Below are positions 51,852 through 60,898 of a DNA stretch of 64,000 nt, piece by piece. The position numbers and the translations under genes are program-made. Origin of the DNA: Sinorhizobium meliloti (GTDB lineage Bacteria; Pseudomonadota; Alphaproteobacteria; Rhizobiales; Rhizobiaceae). The first letter of the stretch is position 1; each line of letters begins with the position of its first letter. Under the pieces are notes generated by a model. It was not told the origin of the DNA, searched no databases, and worked only from the letters and a program-made list of their open reading frames with translations. Where the stretch lies: NCBI RefSeq assembly GCF_035610345.1, contig NZ_CP141214.1, forward strand, positions 528,230 through 592,229, read 5' to 3'.

Positions 51852-53945
51852 ATGTCCCGAGACACCCGCTTCGATATTCTCTTCGAACCCGTAAAGATCG
51901 GCCCGGTCACGGCGCGCAACCGCTTCTATCAGGTGCCCCACTGTTCCGGCATGGGCTACCGCTACCCCAATGCGGAAGCCCAGCTGCGCGGCACGAAGGC
52001 GGAAGGCGGTTGGGCGGTCGTCTCCACCCAGGAGGCGGAAATCCACCCGACATCGGACCTGACGCCAGCCAACGAAGCTCGTCTTTGGGACGACGGCGAT
52101 CTGCCGGCCCTTTCCGCCGTCACGGAACGTATCCACGCCCATGGCAGCCTCGCGGCCATCCAGCTCGTGCACAACGGCCTTCACGTCGCCAACCGTTTCA
52201 GCCGGATGATCCCGCTCGCTCCCTCGCACGCCGTCAGCGACAGCCTCGATCCCGTCCAGGCGCGCGCAATGGACAAGGCCGACATCATCGACATGCGCCG
52301 CTGGTATCGCAATGCCGCGCTTCGCGCCAAAAAGGCCGGCTTCGACATCGTCTATCTCTATGCCGGCCACGACATGAGCGTGTTGCAGCACTTCCTGTCA
52401 CGCCGCCATAACGATCGCAGCGACGAATATGGCGGCTCCTTCGACAACCGGCTCCGCCTGTTCCGAGAGATTCTCGATGATGTGCGCGAGGCGATCGGTG
52501 ACACCTGTGCGCTCGCGGTGCGCCTTGCCGTCGACGAACTGATGGGCCCCTCCGGGATCACCTGCGAGGGAGAGGGGAAAGACATCATTTCGGCGCTCGG
52601 CGAACTTCCGGACCTTTGGGACGTCAATCTCTCCGACTGGTCGAACGATAGCCAGACGGCTCGTTTCTCCGAGGAAGGCTACCAGGAGCCCTATATCCGC
52701 TTCGTCAAATCCGTCACCACCAAACCGGTGGTCGGCGTCGGCCGTTATACGTCGCCGGACAGCATGGTGCGGGTTATCAGGCAGGGCATTTTGGACTTCA
52801 TCGGGGCCGCGCGCCCGTCGATCGCCGATCCCTTCCTCCCGAAGAAGATCGAGGAAGGGCGCATCGATGACATCCGCGAATGCATCGGCTGCAACATCTG
52901 CACCTCCGGCGACAATACCAACGTGCCGATGCGCTGCACGCAGAACCCGACGGTCGGCGAGGAATGGCGCAAGGGCTGGCATCCGGAGACCATCGCGTTG
53001 TCCGAAACTCCCGAACCCGCCCTCATCATCGGCGGCGGACCTGCGGGCCTGGAAGCGGCACGGGCGCTTGCCCAGCGCGGCGTCGATGTCGTGCTGGCGG
53101 AGGGCGGCGGCGAATGGGGCGGCCGCGTTGCGCGCGAGTGTCGCTTACCCGGTCTTGCGACCTGGGGCCGCGTGCGCGACTGGCGCGTCGGCCAACTCAG
53201 CACCCGCGTCAATGCCGAGCTTTACCTGCACAGTCGGCTTTCGGCCGCCGACATATTGCAATACGGCATCCCCCATGTGGCGATCGCGACCGGAGCGAGC
53301 TGGCGCACCGACGGCGTTGGCCGCACCCACCGGGTGCCGCTCGATTTTCTGTCGGAAGGCATCCTCGTCTCTCCCGACGCAATTCTCTCCGGGGGCGCCG
53401 AGGCGGTGCCCGCCGACGGTCCCGTCATCGTGTTCGACGACGATTGCTTCTACATGGGCAGCGTGCTCGCCGAACTGCTCGCCAGGAGGGGACGCACGGT
53501 CACCTTCATAAGCCCCGAATCCCAGGTTTCGCCCTGGAGCAGGAACACGCTGGAGCAGGCACGTATCCAGAAGCGCCTCATCGATCTCGGCGTCGAGATC
53601 GTCACGGCCATGGCCCTCGCCGGTCGGACGAAAGACCAGCTGGAACTATCCTGCGTCTACAGCGGCAGGACCCGTCCGGTCGATTGCGCCACTGTCGTCC
53701 CGGTCACCGCCCGCCTGCCGGACGAAACGCTGTGGCTGGAACTCAAAGCACGCGAAGAAGAGTGGGCCGATGCCGGCATCAAGACCGTCACCCGCCTCGG
53801 CGACTGCCTCGCGCCAGGCCTGATCGCGGCTGCCGTCTATTCCGGCCATCAATATGCCCGGACCTATCAGGAACAGGTCGACAAGGATCGGGTGCCATTC
53901 ATGCGGGAAGATATTGCAAGGCTTTACGGTCTTCGCTCGGCGTAG
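51852..53945 (+). CDS. NADH:flavin oxidoreductase, trimethylamine-dehydrogenase-like, with 4Fe-4S cluster
   Basis: A 697-residue three-domain enzyme. A TIM-barrel OYE-like FMN domain spans about residues 1-340. A 4Fe-4S site follows with C344, C347, C350 and C362. An FAD/NAD(P)-binding Rossmann part comes last (IIGGGPAGLEAA, first G at about 394). Relatives include trimethylamine and dimethylamine dehydrogenases, 2,4-dienoyl-CoA reductase and demethylases of methylated amino acids such as N-methylproline. It follows the catabolic operon after a separate promoter-like gap, so it may act on the same substrate. Confidence 0.9.
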   Translation: MSRDTRFDILFEPVKIGPVTARNRFYQVPHCSGMGYRYPNAEAQLRGTKAEGGWAVVSTQEAEIHPTSDLTPANEARLWDDGDLPALSAVTERIHAHGSLAAIQLVHNGLHVANRFSRMIPLAPSHAVSDSLDPVQARAMDKADIIDMRRWYRNAALRAKKAGFDIVYLYAGHDMSVLQHFLSRRHNDRSDEYGGSFDNRLRLFREILDDVREAIGDTCALAVRLAVDELMGPSGITCEGEGKDIISALGELPDLWDVNLSDWSNDSQTARFSEEGYQEPYIRFVKSVTTKPVVGVGRYTSPDSMVRVIRQGILDFIGAARPSIADPFLPKKIEEGRIDDIRECIGCNICTSGDNTNVPMRCTQNPTVGEEWRKGWHPETIALSETPEPALIIGGGPAGLEAARALAQRGVDVVLAEGGGEWGGRVARECRLPGLATWGRVRDWRVGQLSTRVNAELYLHSRLSAADILQYGIPHVAIATGASWRTDGVGRTHRVPLDFLSEGILVSPDAILSGGAEAVPADGPVIVFDDDCFYMGSVLAELLARRGRTVTFISPESQVSPWSRNTLEQARIQKRLIDLGVEIVTAMALAGRTKDQLELSCVYSGRTRPVDCATVVPVTARLPDETLWLELKAREEEWADAGIKTVTRLGDCLAPGLIAAAVYSGHQYARTYQEQVDKDRVPFMREDIARLYGLRSA

Positions 53946-54005
53946 GATGGTCCGGGGCGGCCGCCCCTACCCAATGGGTTGGGCACGCTCGACCGCGATG
54001 CTCGA

Positions 54006-54983
54006 TTATCTTCGCGCTCGGTATCTGTCGAACGCCGTCAGCCGCTGCGTCGGAGGATCTGCCTCGTCCCAGCGATAGATTTCCTTCCGAAGGAAGCCGA
54101 GTTCAGCCTCGAGTTCCTCCTCGGCGACCTCTGTCCACCATGATTTTGGGCGGCCGTCGCTGCCGTCAGACCAGCGGTATCCGCGAGCCTTCAGGACGTC
54201 CTTCAGGTCGAACGGCGCATTCTCCGCGAAAATCCTGACCCGTGAACGCTGGCTCGCTTTGTAAAGTTCGGCAAAGGGCGGCAGCTTGGCGCCGTCCGCA
54301 GACTGCTCAAGTACCTCGAGGAGAGCGAAGCAGTCATCCACAGCCCGATGCCCGTCATGGAAATGTCCGCTCTGACCGATCAGATAGCCGAGCTTCGTGC
54401 CTTCGAAACCTCGGCCGCTCCAATCGATTTCGGAGACCGAGCATGCCCAGGCCTTGCGGACAAACACATCCGAAAGCGCCTCGCAAAACGGCCGATCGAA
54501 GCCGGCATTGTGGGCGATGATGAGATCCGCAGGCCCAACGATCGCTTGGACTGCAGCAATATCGATCGACTGGCCGGCGACCATGGCATCGGTAATACCC
54601 GTCAGCCGGGTGATGTCGGGCGGAATGGCGATGGTCGGCTGCTGCAAACCGCCATAAACAGCGACCACATCGCCGATCTCACCCTCTGCGTTGTAGGTGA
54701 ATGCGACCAGCCCGATCTCGATGACCTCGCATCTACGGGCATCGAGGCCGGTTGTCTCGGTGTCGAGGATGACGCCCCTCAGGGGAAAGCCGGGTCTCAC
54801 GTCGGACACGACCGTGCGGGCTTCAAGCTTTCGCAATATCCTGTAGCGACCCGTCGCCTTCAACGCGGCAAGCATCTCGGTTTCGGAAAGGGAGGTCGAT
54901 GCCTGCCGGCGGGCCCGGCTTCGCTCGGTTCTCGCGGCTGCTGGTCGCACATCTCGGGCAAACATGTCGAGCTGAGAGGTCAT
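54006..54983 (-). CDS. DnaQ-type 3'-5' exonuclease
   Basis: A 325-residue DEDDh exonuclease. ExoI LDTETTGL, ExoII HNAGFDRPF and ExoIII HRAVDDCF are all present in order (about residues 78-205), giving an intact active site. A basic N-terminus of ~60 residues and an acidic C-terminal region (WWTEVAEEELEAELGFLRKEI) are extra. It resembles a stand-alone proofreading-like nuclease rather than the DNA polymerase III epsilon subunit itself. The start at 54983 follows GGGGA; a longer frame to 55079 is unlikely. Confidence 0.87.
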   Translation of the reverse strand: MTSQLDMFARDVRPAAARTERSRARRQASTSLSETEMLAALKATGRYRILRKLEARTVVSDVRPGFPLRGVILDTETTGLDARRCEVIEIGLVAFTYNAEGEIGDVVAVYGGLQQPTIAIPPDITRLTGITDAMVAGQSIDIAAVQAIVGPADLIIAHNAGFDRPFCEALSDVFVRKAWACSVSEIDWSGRGFEGTKLGYLIGQSGHFHDGHRAVDDCFALLEVLEQSADGAKLPPFAELYKASQRSRVRIFAENAPFDLKDVLKARGYRWSDGSDGRPKSWWTEVAEEELEAELGFLRKEIYRWDEADPPTQRLTAFDRYRARR

Positions 54984-55109
54984 CCGGTCCCCATCGTTAA
55001 GGTGCTCCAACTCTAAAGCGCCGGTTGCCCTGTGAACACCTCCCCCATGCTCATACCCACCGATAATGCGATGGAGCACCCCACATGCGCTCAGCGCGTC
55101 GGCAAAAAA

Positions 55110-55790
55110 TCATGCCGGGACGGCCGTTTTTGCCTGCGTGTCCTGCTGCGGCCACCGCTGCAGTGCTTCCCGTCCGGCCTCCGTCAGGCCATAGACGCCT
55201 CTGTCGAGCCGTTCAAACCAGCCATAGACATTCGAAAGCAATATCTTCCCGGCATCCGGCACGCCGGATCTGATTTCACGCACGCGCAGCGGGCCTGATT
55301 CCAGCGCCAGCGCACAGCCGAGGGCCTGCTGGCGGTACGCGGTCATGACAGGCGCGCGTGTGCTCCCGCCTATTGCGGGATCGCCGCGCCGCCTCTGGTG
55401 TTCGCGCATGAGCTTCGAACGCCGTTTCGGATTGGTTCGCGGCATCGGCGATACGGAGCCGACGATCACGCTGACGTCGCCGGCATCGGAAATGCCGAGC
55501 ATGCCGACCCCGAGCCTGCGACAGAGATCACGGTAGCGTTTGTCGGCCTCGCGCCCTTTTCCCTTGGCCGAGACCCGAGCCGCGATCCAGACCTCGTCCG
55601 CGACAGCGGCGCGATCGACGGCCTGCAGTATGAGCTCCAGGTTGAAGCGCAGCTTCAGTTCGCAGATCACGACCACGCGCGGATCGTCCTCGCTCAGGCC
55701 GACGAGATCGCAGCCGTCAACCTCGCCCTTGACGACGTAACCTGCCTTTTCGAGAAAGCCTTTGACGGGGAGATAAAGCGACGTTTCCAT
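55110..55790 (-). CDS. DUF2161-family protein, PD-(D/E)XK nuclease-like
   Basis: A 226-residue protein. The N-terminal part has a nuclease-fold signature: E in GFLEKAGYVVKGEVDGCDLVG, then VVICELKLRFN (ELK). The middle contains KGREADKRYRDLCRRLG. The C-terminal ~60 residues (LLSNVYGWFERLDRGVYGLTEAG) look like a winged-helix. DUF2161 proteins are of unknown function. It lies 126 bases upstream of the exonuclease on the same strand, so a shared operon is possible. Confidence 0.82.
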   Translation of the reverse strand: METSLYLPVKGFLEKAGYVVKGEVDGCDLVGLSEDDPRVVVICELKLRFNLELILQAVDRAAVADEVWIAARVSAKGKGREADKRYRDLCRRLGVGMLGISDAGDVSVIVGSVSPMPRTNPKRRSKLMREHQRRRGDPAIGGSTRAPVMTAYRQQALGCALALESGPLRVREIRSGVPDAGKILLSNVYGWFERLDRGVYGLTEAGREALQRWPQQDTQAKTAVPA

Positions 55791-55869
55791 AAGCCTGCAG
55801 GTTGAAGCGAAGAATCGCTTTGTAAGCTATATCGATCAGCCCCTACCGGACAATCATCCTAATCGGATA

Positions 55870-55897
55870 AAACCCGCGGCCGTCCGGCCGCGGGTTT
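55870..55897 (-). terminator. Strong terminator after the TRAP operon
   Basis: A perfect 13-bp stem (AAACCCGCGGCCG and CGGCCGCGGGTTT) with a 2-base loop is followed on the minus strand by TTTTATCC. It lies 51 bases after the stop of the TRAP binding protein. Confidence 0.9.
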
Positions 55898-55948
55898 CCC
55901 GGAAGCATAGAGAAAGGCCACGCTCCGTGGCGCAGCCTGTTCTTTTGT

Positions 55949-56953
55949 TTACTTGCGGATCTCTTCCAGCTTGGCGAGAATGGCGTCCACCACGTCGGCA
56001 CCGATCTCAGCCTTGTGCTTTTCATAGACGACCATGGACTTCTCGCGGATGCGAGCCTGTTCTTCAGCAGACAGGGTGTTCACTTCGAGACCAGCTTCCT
56101 TGATCTTCTCCAGCGACTTCTTGTTGAGCTCCTGGATGACCTTGCGCTCCTCATCGCGACCGACCACTGCGCATTCACGCAGTGCTGCCTGCTCTTCCGG
56201 CGTATAGCTGTCGAAGATCGGCTTCGAGAACAGGAAGAGGAAGGGCGTGTAAGCGTGGTTCGTCTCGGTCACGTACTTCTGCACTTCGAAGAACTTCGAC
56301 GTATCGATCGTCACATAGGGGTTTTCCTGCGCATCGATCGCCTTGGTTTCGAGCGCCGAGAAGACTTCGCCGAAAGCCATCGGAGTGGCGTTGGCACCGA
56401 GGTTCTGGAAGGTGTCGAGGAAGATGTTGTTCTGCATCACGCGAACCTTCATCCCTTCGAAGTCTTCCCACTTGGTGACCGGACGAACCGAGTTCGACAG
56501 GTTACGGAAGCCGTTTTCCCAGTAGGCGAGATTGACCAGGCCGGCCGCTTCCAGCTTCTCGTTCATCATGTCGCCGAAATCGCCATCGAGCACCGTGTAG
56601 GCTTCCTGAGCGTTGCCGAAGAGGAACGGCAGATCGAATACGCCGAGTGCCGGTATGATGCCGACGAGCGGCGAGGACGAGGTGACGACGGCCTCCTGCA
56701 CGCCGGAGCGCAGGGCCTGCGTCGCCTGAAGGTCGCCGCCGAGCGCGCCGCCCCAGAAAGCGGTGAGCTTCAGCTTGCCACCGGATTTCTGATCGAGACA
56801 GGCCTGCATCGCCTTGATGCCGTTACCGACCGGATGGTCTTCGTTGATGCCGTTCGACACCCGGATGTTGCGGTCATTGAACTCGGCGAAAGCCGGCGCC
56901 GCGGCCGAAAGACCGAAAGCGATGGCAGTCGTGGCAAGAAGCAGTTTTCTCAC
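55949..56953 (-). CDS. dctP: TRAP transporter substrate-binding protein (DctP family)
   Basis: A 334-residue periplasmic protein with a signal peptide (about 23 residues, cleavage AFA-EFN). The family core WEDFEGMKVRVMQN with the substrate-carboxylate arginine is present, followed by TPMAFGEVFSALETKAIDAQENPY. This arginine normally clamps an organic acid. The GTG start at 56953 has GGAGG 8 bases upstream. It is the last gene of the operon and precedes a strong terminator. The symbol follows family naming; the substrate is inferred to be a sugar acid. Confidence 0.93.
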   Translation of the reverse strand: MRKLLLATTAIAFGLSAAAPAFAEFNDRNIRVSNGINEDHPVGNGIKAMQACLDQKSGGKLKLTAFWGGALGGDLQATQALRSGVQEAVVTSSSPLVGIIPALGVFDLPFLFGNAQEAYTVLDGDFGDMMNEKLEAAGLVNLAYWENGFRNLSNSVRPVTKWEDFEGMKVRVMQNNIFLDTFQNLGANATPMAFGEVFSALETKAIDAQENPYVTIDTSKFFEVQKYVTETNHAYTPFLFLFSKPIFDSYTPEEQAALRECAVVGRDEERKVIQELNKKSLEKIKEAGLEVNTLSAEEQARIREKSMVVYEKHKAEIGADVVDAILAKLEEIRK

Positions 56954-57004
56954 GGGGGTATCCTCCCTTGGATTGTTGGTGAGGGGTTGCGGGTTAAAGC
57001 CCTT

Positions 57005-58282
57005 CTAATGGAGCCAGCGTGCGGGCACGATGACGATGTCCGGGAACAGGACCAGAAGGAAAAGCACGAGTATCTGAGCGATCAGAAATGGCGTCACGCC
57101 GACAATTACCTTGCCGAGCGGAACCCGGCCGACGCCGCTGACGACGTTCAATACGACGCCGACAGGTGGGGTCAGCAGCCCTATGCAGGTATTCATGATG
57201 AACAGGACACCGAAGTAGACAGGATCAATTCCGGCCTGCTTGATGATCGGCATGAGCACCGGCGTCAGGATCAGGATCGTGGGCGTAAGGTCGAGTGCGG
57301 TGCCCACCACCAATACGACCAGCATGATGACGAACATCAGAAGCGTCGGGCGGTCGATCAGCGGAGAGATGAAGCCGGTGATTTCCGCTGGTATGTTCGC
57401 TGCAGTGATCAGCCACGAAGAAACGAGCGCGGCGCAAACGAGGAACATGATCACAGCGGTGGTCTTCGCCGCCTGGAGTATGACACCCGGCAGGTCACGG
57501 GGCTTGAGTTCCCGATAAATGAACATGCCGACGAAGAGGGCGTAGACTGCGGCAACCACGGCAGCTTCGGTCGGCGTCACGACGCCGGCCTTGATGCCGC
57601 CGAGGATGATGACCGGCATGCCAAGAGCCCAAAGCGCCCGCCCGGTGGCGCGGAGCCGCTCGCTCGCCGGCTTGCGTGGAAGCGGCTGGATATCATCCTT
57701 CCGCACAACCAGCAGCCACGTGCCGACAAGGGCGATACCCATGATGAGACCGGGCACGATGCCTGCCATGAAGAGCTGCGTAATCGAGACGTTCGCCGCC
57801 ACTCCGAACACGATGAAGGCCATGGATGGGGGGATGACGGGGGCAATGACACCACCTGCAGCGATCAGGCCCGCGGACCGGGGAACGTTGTAGCCGGCCT
57901 TCGCCATCATCGGAATCAGGATTGCCGCAAGTGCCGCAGTGTCGGCTGCCGCCGAACCCGAGATACTTGCCATGATCACGGCCGCCATGATGGCAACGAT
58001 GCCGAGACCGCCGCGTATATGACCGACACAGGCGATTGCGAAATCGATGATGCGACGCGACAATCCCCCGGCGTTCATCAATTCACCGGCGAGAATGAAG
58101 AACGGGATGGCGAGGAGCGTGAAGGTATCCGCACCCGCGATCATGTTTTGAGCGATGATCTGGGTGTTGAACATGCCCATGTACCACATGAGCACGACGC
58201 CGCAGAACATCAGCGAGAAGGCAACCGGCACGCCGATTGCCATGGCGCCGAGCAACGAAACGATGAAGACGACAAGGGTCAT
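57005..58282 (-). CDS. dctM: TRAP transporter large permease (DctM)
   Basis: A 425-residue membrane protein with about 12 helices. DctM motifs include IPFFILAGELMNAGGLSRRI near residue 60, SGSAAADTAALAAILIPMM, GGVIAPVIPPS and the second-half NTCIGLLTPPVGVVLNV. Its ATG overlaps the DctQ stop by one base (TAATG), so coupling is likely. DctP follows after 51 bases. Confidence 0.94.
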   Translation of the reverse strand: MTLVVFIVSLLGAMAIGVPVAFSLMFCGVVLMWYMGMFNTQIIAQNMIAGADTFTLLAIPFFILAGELMNAGGLSRRIIDFAIACVGHIRGGLGIVAIMAAVIMASISGSAAADTAALAAILIPMMAKAGYNVPRSAGLIAAGGVIAPVIPPSMAFIVFGVAANVSITQLFMAGIVPGLIMGIALVGTWLLVVRKDDIQPLPRKPASERLRATGRALWALGMPVIILGGIKAGVVTPTEAAVVAAVYALFVGMFIYRELKPRDLPGVILQAAKTTAVIMFLVCAALVSSWLITAANIPAEITGFISPLIDRPTLLMFVIMLVVLVVGTALDLTPTILILTPVLMPIIKQAGIDPVYFGVLFIMNTCIGLLTPPVGVVLNVVSGVGRVPLGKVIVGVTPFLIAQILVLFLLVLFPDIVIVPARWLH

Positions 58283-58815
58283 TAAGTGCGCTCCGCCAGC
58301 TGCTCGAGAGACATGTTTTCACCGGCGAAGGCGGCGATTTCTTCTTCCGTGACGCGCCCCGTCAGCAGGCGGAAAAGGCGCTCGAGCGCGATCAGGACCA
58401 CGCCCGCTCCGGTGAAATATCCGATCCCGTAGACCCACAGCATCGAGATGCCGGTAACGGGTGCGGCCATCGAGGCATTGATCGGCGATTGCTTCCAGGT
58501 GCCCCAGAAGAAGATCGCCGACACGGCGATGACGACGATATTGGAGAGGATCATGCAGATGATGCGGCCCTTACGGCCGAACAGCGAGACCAAGGTCTCG
58601 ACCCCGACATGCGAATTTTCACGGAAGGTGACAACCGCACCAATGAAGGTGAGCCACACGAAGAAATACCGTGACATCTCGTCCGAGACGTTGATGCCGG
58701 AGTTGAAGCCGTAGCGCAGCACGACGTTCAGGAACACCATCACCGCCATGCCAGCGAGCAGCACGATCAAGAGCAGCTCGAGCAGTTTATAGAACGTATC
58801 GATCGCTTTTTGCAT
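58282..58815 (-). CDS. dctQ: TRAP transporter small permease (DctQ)
   Basis: A 177-residue membrane protein with four hydrophobic helices. FLNVVLRYGFNSGINVSDEMSRYFFVWLTFIGA is the DctQ family core (about residues 29-60). The C-terminal tail (residues 155-177) is longer and acidic. The start directly abuts the stop of the FAH-family gene at 58816, so the enzyme and transporter are one operon. Confidence 0.92.
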   Translation of the reverse strand: MQKAIDTFYKLLELLLIVLLAGMAVMVFLNVVLRYGFNSGINVSDEMSRYFFVWLTFIGAVVTFRENSHVGVETLVSLFGRKGRIICMILSNIVVIAVSAIFFWGTWKQSPINASMAAPVTGISMLWVYGIGYFTGAGVVLIALERLFRLLTGRVTEEEIAAFAGENMSLEQLAERT

Positions 58816-60012
58816 CTAGCCCTCCCGTTTCGCCTGCAAGAGCCCGCGTTCGGCCAGGTTCTTCATCAGAGCGCCCAGGCCGAAGCTCCATTTCGGGCAG
58901 CGGTCGCTATGATCGACCCAATTCACCAGGCGTCCGAGGCGCGGCGTCGAGATCTCGACCCGGTCTCCGATTTCATGGGTGAAACCGAGCCCGGCGCCCC
59001 GACGATCCTTCACTGGCGCAAACATCGTTCCGAGGAAGAAGACCACGCCATCCGGATACTGGTGGTTGTCGTTGAGAAGTTGCGAAACGAGGTCTTCCGG
59101 GCTGCGGCTGATGGCCGACATCGGGCTGACGCCGGTCATCTTGAAACCCTCTTTGCCGTCGACGAGAAGCGAGACTTCCGCCTGTTTCACGTCCTCGATC
59201 GTGAAAGCACCGTCGAAGAGCCGGATGAAGGGGCCAATCGAGCAGGACGCATTATTGTCCTTCGCCTTGCTGAGAAGCAGTGCGGAGCGGCCTTCGAAGT
59301 CCCGAAGATTGACGTCGTTGCCGAGCGTCGCACCGACGATCCTGCCCTTCGACGTGACGGCAAGCACCACCTCCGGCTCCGGATTGTTCCAGTCGGATTT
59401 GGGGTGGATACCGATATAAGCACCACAACCGACCGAAGACATGGGCTGCGCCTTGGTGAAGATTTCAGCATCGGGACCGATACCCACTTCGAGGTACTGC
59501 GACCAAAGACCGAGCTCCTGGAGCAGTTTCTTGACCTCGGCGGCCTTGTCGGAGCCGGCTACGAGGCCTTTGAGATTGTCGCCGAGGACGGGGGCCAGCC
59601 GGCCGCGAATTTCCTGCGCGCGCAGCGGATCGCCCTTGGCCTGCTCCTCGATCACCCGCTCCAGCATGCTGTCCGCAAAGGTGACGCCAGCCGCCTTGAC
59701 GGCCTGCAGATCGGCAGGCGCCAGAAGATCGCCCGCCTCGCCACGAAGGAATGCATCGAGAGAGCCGAGGCTGGCAAAGCGCGACGGGTCGCGCAGGGCG
59801 TCGACAACGCCGTCGATCTCAAGAAGCTCGGAAATCGTTGCTGCGAGTGGGGTCAGGTCGAAAACCTCTCCATCCGAGATCAGGACCGGGCAAGGTCCGC
59901 CGGCGGTTTTGGACCAGACGCGCCCGACGAGCATCGCGCCGGATGCGTCCGCGGGCTGGATTGATTCGGCGCTCAGTGCCTGTTCGAAACTCACGAGAAA
60001 TCCTCCACTCAT
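58816..60012 (-). CDS. FAH-family sugar-acid dehydratase (AraD1/GguC-like)
   Basis: A 398-residue protein of the fumarylacetoacetate hydrolase superfamily. The C-terminal domain carries PEPEVVLAVTSKGRIVGATLG and NDVNLRDFEGRSALLLSKAK, typical of COG3802/AraD1 proteins that dehydrate 2-keto-3-deoxy sugar acids. The N-terminal ~190 residues are family-specific. GAGG lies 6 bases before the ATG, and an operator-like inverted repeat sits about 30 bases upstream. It is the first gene of the TRAP operon, which supports a sugar-acid catabolic role. The precise substrate is not determined. Confidence 0.85.
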   Translation of the reverse strand: MSGGFLVSFEQALSAESIQPADASGAMLVGRVWSKTAGGPCPVLISDGEVFDLTPLAATISELLEIDGVVDALRDPSRFASLGSLDAFLRGEAGDLLAPADLQAVKAAGVTFADSMLERVIEEQAKGDPLRAQEIRGRLAPVLGDNLKGLVAGSDKAAEVKKLLQELGLWSQYLEVGIGPDAEIFTKAQPMSSVGCGAYIGIHPKSDWNNPEPEVVLAVTSKGRIVGATLGNDVNLRDFEGRSALLLSKAKDNNASCSIGPFIRLFDGAFTIEDVKQAEVSLLVDGKEGFKMTGVSPMSAISRSPEDLVSQLLNDNHQYPDGVVFFLGTMFAPVKDRRGAGLGFTHEIGDRVEISTPRLGRLVNWVDHSDRCPKWSFGLGALMKNLAERGLLQAKREG

Positions 60013-60040
60013 CTCGTACCTCGAAGGGTACGGTCTCCTA

Positions 60041-60059
60041 TTGTCAGGATGTCTGACAA
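60041..60059. promoter_or_regulatory. Candidate GntR operator: TTGTCAG-N5-CTGACAA
   Basis: A perfect 7-bp inverted repeat separated by GATGT lies 29 bases upstream of the FAH/TRAP operon start. It includes ATGTCTGACAA, close to the FCD-GntR type TTGTC-N-GACAA. A related element occurs at 62458-62468. Confidence 0.65.
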
Positions 60060-60158
60060 CGAGATGACCTGCTTCTAGTATGACTTTTTGGCCATGTCTA
60101 GGCCGTTGGTAAGTAAAGTCTGATACGCCTTCACGGGCCGCGCCGCCCGACCCGAACC

Positions 60159-60884
60159 TCAGGACGAAAAGCTTTCAATCGTCAGGTCCAGGCGGGCCGC
60201 CGCCCCGTTCAGATGGTTGCGCATCGCCTCCTCGGCCTTGGCCGGATCCCGCGCCGCCACGCCATCTCGGATAGAGACATGTTCCGCAATCGTGACTTCG
60301 ACGATCTCCTCCAGAATTGCAGCGGCGCGTGCCGCGTTGATCGCCAGGCTGATCCGCTCGGCGATGAATCCGATGAAAAGCAGGAAATATTCGTTATGGG
60401 TGGCCGCCGCAATCGCCCGATGAAATGCGAGGTCGGCGACGATCCCCTGCTCCGTCCATTTTTCCGCGCCGGTCATCTGATGCAACGCCTCGTCGATCTT
60501 GCCCAATTCCTGCGGCGTATGATGGATCGCCGCAAGCCGGGCCGCCTCCACCTCAAGCGGAATACGGAGCTGAAACAGATCCCGGAAACTTCCCCGATTG
60601 GCGAGATCTCCCTGCTCTATACGAAGCGATTGCCGGCGCTCGATTTCCGTGGCGAAGGCACCGACGCCCTGGCGCGTTTCCACCAGGCCCTCATTTCGCA
60701 ATTGAGCTATCGCCTCCCGCACCACCGAGCGGCTGACTCCGAAGGTCGTGGCGAGCAGATGCTCCGTCGGCAGTTTCTCTCCGGGTGCGATACGTCCTTC
60801 GGTGATCTCCCTGCCGATCTTCGCCGCGATGCGCGCGGGCAAATGCTCGCTCCTGCTGATCTGGCCGAAATCCATTGCCGCCAA
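60159..60884 (-). CDS. GntR-family regulator, FCD subfamily, of the sugar-acid module
   Basis: A 241-residue regulator. The winged-helix domain (LPARIAAKIGREITEGRIAPGEKLPTE, FGVSRSVVREAIAQLRNEGLVETRQG, about residues 16-80) is followed by the FCD domain with metal-binding motif residues in DLAFHRAIAAATHN and a C-terminal HVSIRDGVAARDP, HLNGA stretch. TTG 60884 is chosen because GGGAG lies 7 bases upstream; ATG 60875 has no suitable site. It is 14 bases after the FAD-oxidase stop, so the two form an operon. Confidence 0.9.
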   Translation of the reverse strand: MAAMDFGQISRSEHLPARIAAKIGREITEGRIAPGEKLPTEHLLATTFGVSRSVVREAIAQLRNEGLVETRQGVGAFATEIERRQSLRIEQGDLANRGSFRDLFQLRIPLEVEAARLAAIHHTPQELGKIDEALHQMTGAEKWTEQGIVADLAFHRAIAAATHNEYFLLFIGFIAERISLAINAARAAAILEEIVEVTIAEHVSIRDGVAARDPAKAEEAMRNHLNGAAARLDLTIESFSS

Positions 60885-60898
60885 GATTGCTCTCCCTT

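Noticed and set aside
56015..58285. 756-residue plus-strand frame opposite the TRAP genes
   Set aside because: Composition rich in His, Asp and Arg with no domain; the minus strand carries complete DctP and DctM.
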